Assembly (NCBI GenBank): GCA_037074765.1
Contig: JBAMDO010000050.1
Coordinates: 1-64,000, forward strand
DNA: 64,000 bases
Direction of reading: 5' to 3'
DNA from: Mansonella perstans
Lineage: Eukaryota; Nematoda; Chromadorea; Rhabditida; Onchocercidae
The notes under the pieces were generated by a model. It was given only the letters and a program-made list of their open reading frames with translations, did no database searches and had not been told where the DNA came from. The position numbers and the translations under genes were made by a program. Shown one piece after another: positions 53,537-64,000 of this stretch (position 1 is its first letter; each line of letters opens with the position of its first letter).

Positions 53537-55197
53537 ACTTTCTAATTTTCAGCCATGTACCCCTAAATTTCGAATTTATTTGTTTTTGCATTTTTATTGA
53601 AATACTCAGTCAACTTGGCCAACCTCTAAATAATTCTTCATTGGGCAAGCAGCCACTGACAGCTAATTTCGTTCTACTTTAAATAGCAATTTTAATTCGA
53701 CTTACGGTTATGTACTTCCCACGAAAACAACTTCCAGATTTCATTTCTGAAACTACGAGCGCTATTTCTGGACTGTATGGGATGATTTTGAACATTCCGA
53801 GAATGAAAATAACCTGATCTGAAAACCACTTGTGTTCCCTGCCCCTGTGCAAGAGTACCAAATCTGCTCGCTTCGAGACCGAAATTTATTAACCGCTGAC
53901 AACACCAACGCACTTGACTTATATTACCACAAATATCGTCTATAAAGTAATGGATTGATAAGTAAAAAGTTATGAGTTGCGGAAATCATTCAATATGTAA
54001 TTAATTACGACTTCCTCTGACAAATATGCAGTTTTTTCGATTTTTTAAAAATATTTATTATATTTCTTTATGGCTTCATTGCCGCAAGTAACAAGCATAA
54101 ATAATCACTCAAACACAAGCACATTTTATTTGAAATGAAATAACACAAAAAAAGAATTTCAAAGAATCCCCACCACCATCAACTACATCCTTTTTAAATT
54201 AAGTGGATTACTGCACATCCAGTCGTTAAACATACATTAAGTCAGCTCTTTTTGACTTATAGAACTTGTAGCTTTAATGCTGCTTGAACTTTTTCTTTCG
54301 ATAAGGCCAAAGCAACATGTAAATAACATGTGAAGAAGGCGGAATTATCATAAAATTTATAGTTTCAATTGGACTTGAGATCTGAAGTAACTTTTGCAAA
54401 TAATGCAAGACTGCTAGGAGTCATGTCGATCATAATTCTTCGTGTGCATCAATTTTGATTACCATCGTAACATAAAATATACTGTGAAGGCACTGTTTTC
54501 GAAAGTGCTGCTCGTAATACTGCTGTTTTACAGAATATCGGCAGTCTTTCAGCTAAAAGACTGATTGCAGATTCTTACAGTATTGAGACATCCAGGCACT
54601 ATGCCTCAGGCCTATTGATTTGCATTTAGGCAATGTTAGCAATGACAGCAACCGCACTACATTTTTGCATAAATCAATGAACTATCTTAAAAATAAAAGC
54701 GGAAATTGCACATATAATAGAAATACTACAAAAATTTGTAATGTTGCTTTTTTATAGACGACCATATTATTAGGTATACGGACAGAAAGATGATGTTTGG
54801 GAAGAACAAAGGAAAATGATTACAAGAATCACTGGGTACGACACAAGTAACTGAGGTATGACAGCAATTAAAATTTTTCTGTATAAAAGTTACAAATGCA
54901 AATCTTCTCCAGCACAACAGAATGATTATGTACAAAACTTTACCACTGAAATCATGAAACTGGCAAGACTAGATGATTAGAGAGATTTGCGATGAAAAAT
55001 GCAATGTATAAACAATATATTGGAATTGAACGTGTGACACAAACATCTAATTGAAAAGTCTTAAGTTAAAAACATCAATTAAAAATAATCGGAATACTAG
55101 TAGATTTGAAAATGTGACAAGGATAAACAGTGCTAAACTGCCAACTTAGCTTCTCTTGCCTAATGACACTAATAATACGATAAACTGGAACTGGAAT
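53537..55197. other. Convergent intergenic region
   Basis: The space between the channel gene (+) and the ankyrin gene (-), holding their 3' ends. AT-rich; no further gene seen. Confidence 0.55.
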
Positions 55198-58100
55198 TTA
55201 ATGAGATTTAACAGTGGCACCGCATCTTAATAAGCTTATAAAAACATTGGAACGAAGTTTCTCATCGTGCGATTCAGATTCACCGCACAAGCTTTCCAGT
55301 GGCGTTTCACCACACATATTTTCTTTATTCGCTAATTTCGTAATCGTTTCCTCGTCCATACACGATTTGAACATCTAATTGAATCGATGAATATATTTAT
55401 GTGCCATTAGTACAATGGACCTACCTTAGTGCTCATAGATGAGAGCGATACGAGCCGCTTTAATGTCTCAAATATTGAAGAAATGCTTGAAAAGTAACTT
55501 GTATTCGAAAATAGTTTCATATTTATCTAAATAACAGTTAATTTTGTTGCAGATAATCATGAAATCGAACAAATTGAATAAACATGAAAATTACCTCAAT
55601 AAGATCAGCATCCAGACTGTTTACTGCATAATGGAAAATATTGTTTCCATATAAATCCTGCAAATAAATAGTATTGGTAAATACCATCAAAATTAAACGG
55701 AAAACTGCATGTGATTAATAAAGCTGATATTTGGAGGCATTTCCTAACAATATGATAATGAATAAATGCTTACTGACTTAATGATCATCACTAGATCTTT
55801 TAGTTCTAACCAAAGAGAGATGTAAAAGTAATAGATCACACATAACTCGTGATTAAAAGATAGCGTACTGGTTGGAACTAGTTCCATTTTAATTTTTTAA
55901 ATTACATGAGTAAAGTGTTGATTACTGCTTTACCGAAAAGAGATTGAAAATTTGCGCTTACCGTATTCATAGGGTTAGCTCCATATTTTAGAAGACACAG
56001 AATCGTTGAACTATTGCCAACACATAGGTGAGTTTTTCTCCGACCTGCACCGTGTTCCTTGACAGCACATAAAAGTGGCGCTTGTCCCAGTCCATTTGGC
56101 ATGTTAACATCAGCTTTGCCAATGGTGCAAAGAACCTAAAATATGACATCGCGCCGTTGAAATCATAAAGGAGCTATAACACCGGTTTTTGGTAACAACA
56201 ACAAACTATAAAATAAAAGTGAAGTTCAAGAAGTAATGCCTGAATTTTGAAATGTATGACACAATGTGATTAATTCACAATCCTTCAACGGAATAAACGA
56301 AATTACTTCAACAATTGCAGTCATTCCATTTGATGCAGCATAATGCAAAGGTGTTTGTTGTTCTGGCAATGCTGTCTGATGATTTGGATTTGCTCCAGCT
56401 TCCAGAAGGTATGCCACAACTTCAAGACTGTTCTTTTGTACGGCCAAATAAAGCGGTGTTTCGAAGGCTGCATTTGGCATATCGAATGCTCGTCTTGTAC
56501 AAGTATCTTCAGCTTTTAACATCTGCTCAACAAGCGCATAAATTTTCGGGAGATCCATATGTAAAATCACTATGTGTAAAAGACTATCACCATCTTCATC
56601 CTGATAGCACAGTGCACCTTCCAATTCCTACAATACAGTTTTTCACATGATATATTATTAGCTTTCTCCCACCTGTATTTGATAAGAAAAATGGTAAATT
56701 GTTCTCTAACGATTTACTACAATACTTGTTTGCAAATATTATTGGACTTTGCCATTTCCTTTCTCTCACTTCTCACAATTATTCTATTGAATCCTTCTCG
56801 GCTTTTTCTTTGACATAAAATCTAGACGCACTGGAAGCGTAAACAATGCTAAACAAAAGTAACTCAAAAAATTGCATTTGAGGATATAGGTCAATTAAAT
56901 TTAAGACGATCGATCACTACCAATTCGAGCAACAACAAGCTGTGAAATAAGTCGACAGATAAGCTAAAGAAATACGCTGGCTTCCTGATCGTGTTGCAGA
57001 ATAGTAAGGCTCGTAAAACTGATGTTCCAACATACTTCATGATTTTGCAAAAAGATTACAAAATTGACCTGAATACATTTGCATGACCATGCCCAAGCTT
57101 CAACCATTTCATTGTCATCAATAAGTGCCCGTAAGTGATTTTTCGCCAAACGTGATGTTATCAGTTCTCTTCTGCCCTGATTGGTTAGTATGAACTGGGG
57201 AGCTGATAAATTCTTGCAAGCAGTTGTTTCCAAATGGTTTTCTTCGCAAATAACTGGGATTTGTGCAGCTGTTCGCGGTAGCACAGGGGAACACTGTGGT
57301 GCACTTTTCGCCGAAAGTGGTGAAATACAATTATCTTCAACGAGAATCCGATACAATGGGCTGTCGAAATTTGTCTGATTATTACCATCACTAATGCTAC
57401 TATCCCTGGACCTCGCTGATATACCACTTTTCGGTGATCGTGCTGTTGTAGTATATTCTTGAGAATACTTTAGAATAAAGTCAGACAAATCTTCAGGAAG
57501 TTGAGTGTTATCCACCGCAGCTCCCGGAAATGTAATAGTTTGTTTTAAGCTCGATGAGGTCGGATGCAATGTGCCCAATGGACAACAGCTAGAATCTGAG
57601 TGATCCGGAATTGAACTGCTTGATGTTAATTGTATAGCATCAGGTTCAATAGACGGAAAAGTAGAATTTTCAAAGCTATACTGACGTGTGCTATACAATA
57701 TATTATAATTTTCGGTGTTCCCGTCGAAATTCTGTGGCTCTGTGTCACAGCTATTTCTTGCTGTGTATGGAGCATAACCAAGGACAGTGCTGCGCAAATT
57801 ACGAACAGGTCCTCTGGAGAGTAATATCACAGATTTTCCAGCCGATGAATTTCCCGATACACATTCTGCATGTTTTTTATTATCCTTTACAGCAGATCTT
57901 GAAGAACATGCGACAACAGCTTTCTCATTCAAAACGATTTCAGCATCATCAACATCTGTTCCATTCTTTCCATATTTTTCCTGAAAACGAAAAGGAAGCA
58001 TAAAATCACATAATATTATAAAATATTCTGGATGAACAGGTGGTGTTTCACATTCTTTTTAAATGACAGAATTTTTTCAATCGCATCACTGTTTTGAAGT

Positions 58101-58713
58101 AAAGGGATAATGAAGTATCTATACTACTCTGTTCCATTCATACAGGAAAGATTAGATTGTTTCTGGAAGGCCTTGTAGGTAAGCCATATGCATGTACTAC
58201 AGTGTGGGACTTTTTTTATTGTCTGACAAAAAACGAGCAACTATATTATTTAGCAGTAAACCACAAACCTGACAGGTAGTATCGCATGGTGAACGGAACG
58301 TGTCACATTAGCTATTCTTTTCGTGACCACAATGTACCCACCGGCTAGTTAGTGAGAGGAAAGGAACGATAGCTCACCTTATTTTTTTTAGTAGCGTCGT
58401 TATTTATGAGATCATCGAACAAAGTGCCATTGTTTCGACTAGCCTTGATTGTGGTGCTTGTCCTGCATGCTAGTGCATTTGAACGTAACCTTTGTAAGGT
58501 GACAAATTCCGAAGGTGATATCCTTTCAGGATGACGATTATTATCTCTGTTAGTTTTGATACAACAATGATGATTTTCAGGGCTTGCTTGCTTAACATCA
58601 ATGGACAATAAGGAAAAGTTGTCAGTAAGAATATCCGTGAAATCTCTTTGCAATGGTATCGGTTTTAATTTCTTAATAGTTTGATCATATTTTGAACACT
58701 CTTTCATTGCCAT
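55198..58713 (-). CDS. IkB-like ankyrin-repeat protein (nfki-1/ikb-1 type)
   Basis: Seven exons: 58378-58713, 57069-57980, 56307-56627, 55962-56135, 55595-55657, 55425-55466, 55198-55374; 674 residues with all phases matching. The first 415 residues are Ser/Thr-rich and probably disordered. From about residue 425 come six ankyrin-like units: GDSLLHIVILHMDLPKIYAL, ETPLYLAVQKNSLEVVAYLL, QTPLHYAASNGMTAIVEVL, a divergent one with a long insert (QAPLLCAVKEH to ILCLLKYGANP), NNIFHYAVNSLDADLIETL, and GETPLESLCGES to LLRCGATV. Ankyrins at the C terminus after a long N-terminal region match IkB family proteins, especially atypical BCL3/IkB-zeta types. C. elegans keeps such proteins (NFKI-1, IKB-1) although it lacks NF-kB; NFKI-1 acts in IL-17 signalling. 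No DSGxxS degron seen. The acceptor of exon 6 is the least certain. Confidence 0.85.
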
Positions 58714-60690
58714 ATTCACCAATTTTTAGAACATCATAACACGTATCAATCGATCCAAATCTAATTTAATGAGATTGATACTTTTTCAGTGAACTTAACA
58801 ATATGAACAAAAATTGAACGCATTCTATTTTACGAGTATTTTTGAAAGATTAAATAAATTAATTGAAATGATTTCAATTGCAAGTTTATCTGTTAGCTCA
58901 TTTTAAAAAACTTAAATGATGTAAGATCGATTTGCGTTGAATCATTTTCGCTCTAATTAGTATCAATACTGACAGTAATTATAATAAACATATTTTCGCC
59001 TAGACGAAATAAAGCGAAGAAAGTACGAAGATGAGCTGAAAATGATTCAACGAGCTGCTCGGCAATTCCCCTGCTGTATGTGCATCCGATAAGGCTCTTC
59101 TTGGAAATGCATGGATGTACATGTACACTCATGCATTGATGAGATGTTCAACATATGTACATATGTATACATATGTGTGTGTGTATGTATATGTGTATGC
59201 GTGTATGCGTGTATGCGTGTATGAATATATGTGTTATCTGCGTATGTGTGTACGTATGTATGTATGCCACAATTGCACTTTGTATTTCAAAAAAACAGCA
59301 CTAAAAACAAATGTGGAATGAAGCAGGTCCGAGATGGGCAAGTTATTAGTATGTTGCATTGGTTCTTCAAAGCATATATCATTAAGATAAAGCAGAATTT
59401 ACAAGAGAGGAAGATGATGGAAATTCTTAGATCATGAAGAGATGCACATAAAAGAAAGAAGGATTCAAATGAAATAACTCAAATTTAATCAAATTCAAAT
59501 CAGATTCAAATTTAATCAATGCTCAACCAATGGCTGATCTATCTTGGCTATTGATATTTTGATTCGAACAGTATGCTTGTTATGTTATCAATACAACATG
59601 TATAAGACTGGATGGATCCTAGCATTCGCACTGATGAATTCAAGATGAAATGGAGGAAAAGTTCGTTAATCAAAATCCATATCATTCCTATTACCTTTAT
59701 GTTATTTAACTGCCTTATTAAGATTTCATATTTTTCTAATCATACACCTTTAAAAGATTGTCACTTTGGTTACTAGAAAATATTTACAAGAACATAGCAA
59801 TTAGTTGGAATTTTTAATAACACTTCATTGCTTTAAAGTGTGTCATTTCTTCAGTTTATATACAATTAACTCCCAACATTACGCTAGTTTTTTTTTTTCT
59901 GTGAGACCTGCAAAAATAATTAGAGAAATCTTAAAATCTGCCCTGATATACAAGTGTTTGTTATATAGGAAATCCAAAAGCGAATTGATTGTAGTCGCGA
60001 AACTCTCTCAAAAATTAAGAACGCATGCTGTAACATCAAACTTGTATGAGAACCAAATTTATTTACTAATTGTGAACAGCGATAAATATTCACAACTAAT
60101 TGACTTCTTGAGATTTAATTTAGAAAAAACAGAACCATCCTGCATCTCATAATTATCTCGATTTGACACTTGAAACAACGGTAAGGTCAGATTCAATCAT
60201 TCTGTTTTGCATTTTCTAAAGTAGAAATAAATCTGATATTTTGTATAATTAGAATTTCTAGCTAAAACGATTCATACTTTTTCAGATAGGCCACATCAAT
60301 CTGGCACTTTTCAGTTTATAAGGCAGTTTTCAAAATCTGTAGTTGTTAGCTGCAGTTGAACAATATTTTTTCTTTTTGCACTATTTAAAAGTAGCTCAAA
60401 TATTTCATTAATGTAAGACTTTTAATTGCAGAAAACACTATATGTCGAAATTGTAAAACCTGACTCAGCTCTCAGTTTAGTTTCAGATTTTTGAACTAAA
60501 AAAGGTGCTTTAATTCACTATTCATTTTTCACAAACATCTAACATCTCTCAATACATTAAATATGTGCTAATTAAAATCCACATTCAATTAATGTATACA
60601 GAACATATGAGTGACGCTAATTTTTTTCCTAATCGTAGGATTTCTCATGAGAACTGTAATAACTTTCTCTTCAACTAAGATATAGCGAAT
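58714..60690. other. Gene-poor region with microsatellite
   Basis: AT-rich, with a TG/TATGCG microsatellite at 59107-59270. An open frame at 59805-60152 (+, 115 codons) is longer than its neighbours but has no recognisable motif, signal peptide or supporting splice context. Confidence 0.45.
59107..59270. repeat. TGTA/TGCG-type microsatellite
   Basis: Alternating purine-pyrimidine tract with TATG, TGTG and several GTATGC units. It creates a spurious Tyr/Val/Cys-rich open frame on the plus strand. Confidence 0.85.
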
Positions 60691-61065
60691 AAGCGACAAA
60701 AAGGATAATTGCGGATCATTCGCTGATGATATTGTGCTTCTCATAATAGGTCTTAGTGCTATATAATATTGAATGGAATGACTGTATAGCAGTAAAGATG
60801 GCTTTTAATTTAATGTTAATTATATGAAGAATATGTAAGATCCAAAAACATCTGAGCCACAAAAAGTGGTATAGAATGAATGGACAATTCTTCAGCAGAA
60901 TAGCTCAACAGTACCGAAGAGCAGCAATTTGTATCACTTTAATATTTGCAAATATATTCAACCTACCGTATCACAGTATATTTTCCCCTTCCCAACACAG
61001 TTCCGAACATACAGCCGCTAGTCATATCTTTAGATACAGTGGTTATGGGAAATGTTATGGGTTGG
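60690..61065 (+). pseudogene. Possible relic of a non-LTR reverse transcriptase
   Basis: At about 60716-60748 the plus strand reads GSFADDIVLL, matching the catalytic F/Y-A-D-D motif of LINE-type reverse transcriptases. About 50 bp on, another frame reads KDGF-stop-FNVN, resembling the K-x-G-L-x-x-N motif that normally follows, with one stop. About 190 bp after FADD a third frame gives RIAQQYRRAA, like the RRRRAAW region of RTE-type elements. Stops and frame changes mean it is dead. The motifs are short, so this is a suggestion only. Confidence 0.3.
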
Positions 61066-62695
61066 AGATAATGAGATCAAGAAAATCGAAAGATGCTTAA
61101 CGACGATCGACACGGAGTGCCTTACGGCAGCAGTATATGCAAAGGTTTTATTTATCTCTTTTTAGACCTTACAGTTGTGTAAGCAAAAACTATCATAGAT
61201 AAGGCAAAAGTATTATTAACCGGCTTGTAACTGTAAAACTGTAAGGAAAGACATCAGCTAAATTAAATGATAAAATGAAAATAAATACTATAAATGTAAA
61301 TAGAATATACTTTAAACTATGCTTTCATTATTATTGAAATAATAAAATTATATGATGTCCCTCATACTCAATGCACTCAACCGCAGTTTGCAAATATCTT
61401 GAATTGCTGATCTTCCCAATTAGGGAAGAATAGATGGTGTCGAAAAACTTACAGCGTGCGCTAAAATAGCAGGAAAATGTGCTAGAACTGCTCACATGAA
61501 GTCGATAACGGAATATGCAATGTTATAATCGACTAATTTGTTAAGAATAGTTCGAATTGAATGATTATAAGCGATTAATAGGTAAACATCGATTATTATG
61601 AAATGTTGTTTTTTGGAAACAACTTACAACCCATACCTTGATCTTTAGGAAGTAGAGTGGAAAATTTCGTAGTATAAATAAAAAATTATTACATGGAAAA
61701 AAATCTGCGTCTTCTATTCTTCCACAATTCGCAAAGTTTTTTTGAGCTTTTTTGAATAATTTTATGATATTGAATTCACTTGAAAGATTGCTTATTCCAA
61801 CTGGAATTGTGATTGCGATGCGAAATGATTTTGAAAAGCAATTGGGACGATAAAAAGGACATTAAAGGAGAACTCTGGAAAGCAGATAAAAAACAAAAAC
61901 ACGTCAAGAAATTGAAATTCTTAGCCTCGAAGTTAAGATTTTATTGAAATAAACTATTATTGATAACTTAAAGGCTGACAACTAACTTCTTCATGTTTCA
62001 CAACAAATTAATTGTATTTTTAAGTATGCAGAATTAACTTGTTGACCAAAAAGTTTGACCATTCCAAAATATTGCGTTGCGTGAAAGGAAATTAAGAAGG
62101 GAGAAAATGGTCATGCTGTCACAAAAACATACTTCTGTGATTCCATTAAAGTTGCAGAAAGTTTTCTCGTATTTACATCATTTTCCTTAGAACGATGATG
62201 TATTTACATCATTGTTCTATTAATTTCCAAGATTTATGAAGTTGCTTTGCATGAATGAAAATAGAAGGGAATAATTTGGGTGATATAATAAGAAGCGCAA
62301 AAAAATCATACGATTAAGAAAAAAACATAGCATGAGGATAAATCTGAACAACAAAGCAATGAAAATAGGAATGAGAAGTTATTTGTTTCATTGTATCGTC
62401 GTGATGAAAAATAGCTTAGGAGATAAAATGAGAAGATTCATTCATTCATTATCGTTACAAGCAGTACCAGGAATGTATCAGTAACTCAGAAATTCGGAAT
62501 TTCAGAATAGTTTTGAGCAATGAATATGAATGAAATGGTGGATAGCTACAAGTTGAAGCCAACAAAAACCAGTCAATTCAATAGCAATAGGTTTTTTCGA
62601 ATGGGTAACAGTTGAATCAAAAAATGTCTGCTTGCTGCCACACTGACTTTAAAATGTGCATATTTGAATTGACGGTCGCCTTTTTTTCTCTTCAG

Positions 62696-62971
62696 AAAAA
62701 GAACGACCCACTGAGAAATGTAGAAGTTGAACTTGAAGTTGGAGATGAGAAGAGAGGAGAGAAGAGAGGACGTATAGCAGATACTTCCCTGCAAAAAAAT
62801 GAGCAGACACATTCGGCACCAGGCACCGAACAAATAGAAATATATGTCCCTGAGTATACACAACGTCATATCACTCAGTTTTCACAATATAACTTTTTCG
62901 GCAATTTGTTTTATGGATCATATATGATCTCAGGGAAATTGTTGGTTCCGTTTTCGCAGTTTGTTTACTGA
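62696..62971 (+). CDS. Unrecognised open frame, possible exon
   Basis: A plus-strand frame starting after a TTTTTCTCTTCAG acceptor-like site at about 62695. It encodes a charged segment (LEVGDEKRGEKRGR) and then an aromatic-rich end (QFSQYNFFGNLFYGSYMI). The acceptor and charged composition make it more exon-like than its surroundings, but I know no family and could not find a joining exon. It may be the last exon of an unseen gene or chance. Confidence 0.2.
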   Translation, partial: KKNDPLRNVEVELEVGDEKRGEKRGRIADTSLQKNEQTHSAPGTEQIEIYVPEYTQRHITQFSQYNFFGNLFYGSYMISGKLLVPFSQFVY

Positions 62972-63962
62972 CAGTTTCTTTTTCTTTTATTACATCCAAT
63001 TCTTTATATTATATTTTATCAATATAAATGGATAGATGGTTCGAAGTAAAATCAAAAGAGATCCACGTTTGCAAATCCAATTTACAAGGTTTGAGTATTG
63101 TCAAATTTGAAATCATTCTTTGATTGAAATCTTTTTCTTTTTTCATCTTGAAAATCGTTGAAATCAAAAATTTCATCGAATTTGATTGTATTTTATGGCA
63201 AAGTTATAAAGTACGGTGATCAGAAAGTGAACGCTTTGAATCTTATGACTGAATTGTTGATTCTTGGTAAATCTACACAAAGTGGCGTGTTCGAACATGA
63301 AGCTTTGTTTCTAATTTGTCTTTTCATTAATTATTTGTATCTATCGAGACTAATGAAAATGATGGCATGCAAACTAATTCGACACTATCAAACAATACCT
63401 GTAATAAGCTTAACAGCAGAAATACGGCGCTCAAAGAAGTTATAAATAGTCTGAACTGTCTTTGCAAAGACCCTGTGGGAAATTTCCGAGAGTCATAATA
63501 TCAGTTTTTCAGTATCGATTCTTTCAAATTAAAATGCTTGTGAAATAAATGATTTGGACAAATGCTTTGTCAAAATCACATACTGTCGGCGCATTGTATA
63601 GAATCTCTTGCTTATAACCAAGCTAATTTATGTCGAAATATTGTAACCTTTCGTCTTTAATACTCTATGTGCGATTTCAAAAAAAAATTAAAACAGTCAT
63701 CCTCTGCTTAATTCCCAAAGGTTATATTGAAATGTTGTAAGCCAAACTTATCCTCGCTATAAAAGGTGGCATCTACCCAAAAGCTTTATCCTTTCACGTC
63801 AGTCCTTATGCACCATCCTTCGACAGCTTCTTTTTGCTCTTCACTTTGTCCCATCATTATTTGTTGACACGCTTTCGATTAATTTTCTACACCGTTACGC
63901 TCATTTTTGGTTATCGTTATTCTTTCTTAAATTGTACCATTGTGTCAGTACTTGCACAGTAA

Positions 63963-63984
63963 TGTTTAATCATCCAAGTTTGAG
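63963..63984 (+). other. SL1 spliced-leader-like 22-mer
   Basis: Matches the 22-nt nematode SL1 leader at 19 of 22 positions, including the whole 3' half CCAAGTTTGAG. It is followed by ACTGAGAC rather than the GT donor an SL RNA gene needs, so it is not a working SL1 gene. The window ends 16 bases later. Confidence 0.5.
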
Positions 63985-64000
63985 ACTGAGACAAGCATCA

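Noticed and set aside
57181..58003. Several plus-strand open frames
   Set aside because: They are antisense shadows of the large exon of the IkB-like gene, which is supported by phase-matched splice sites.

Overview
The window reads as nuclear DNA of a parasitic nematode, most likely a filarial (spirurid) worm. It is very AT-rich with long A/T homopolymers, its genes are split into many exons by mostly short GT-AG (occasionally GC-AG) introns, and the proteins are animal families with worm-type features. I cannot name the species. Exon models were read by hand from homology, splice sites and phase, so a boundary may be off by a base or by one alternative site.

Layout: 1-10.2 kb is gene-poor. 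At 10.3-10.8 kb (+) lies a small two-exon Ly6/uPAR-type surface protein. At 11.9-21.1 kb (-) is a complete 21-exon lethal(2) giant larvae orthologue (lgl-1), which sets cell polarity together with aPKC. 21.1-25.0 kb is low-complexity intergenic DNA. At 25.0-30.0 kb (-) is a complete 11-exon equilibrative nucleoside transporter with a fresh 82-bp tandem duplication across one splice donor. 30.0-37.1 kb has no recognised gene but holds repeats, a telomere-like tract and a tRNA-like relic. At 37.1-41.1 kb (-) is a 12-exon co-SMAD (SMAD4 type), followed upstream by a decayed collagen pseudogene at 42.6-43.5 kb (-). At 48.7-53.5 kb (+) is a Cys-loop ligand-gated ion channel missing only its first (signal peptide) exon. 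At 55.2-58.7 kb (-) is a 7-exon IkB-like ankyrin protein. 58.7-64 kb is gene-poor, with a possible non-LTR reverse transcriptase relic and, in the last 40 bases, a 19/22 match to the nematode SL1 spliced leader.

The genes do not form an operon. They sit kilobases apart, on both strands, and serve different roles: polarity, nucleoside uptake, TGF-beta signalling, ligand-gated conductance and IkB-like signalling. From memory, several C. elegans counterparts (lgl-1, nfki-1, daf-3, ent-2) are X-linked, so the block may be a piece of the ancestral nematode X element. I found no clearly new multi-gene system. The most unusual items are the SL1-like 22-mer, the decayed collagen, the telomere/tRNA-like junction and the duplicated transporter exon end.
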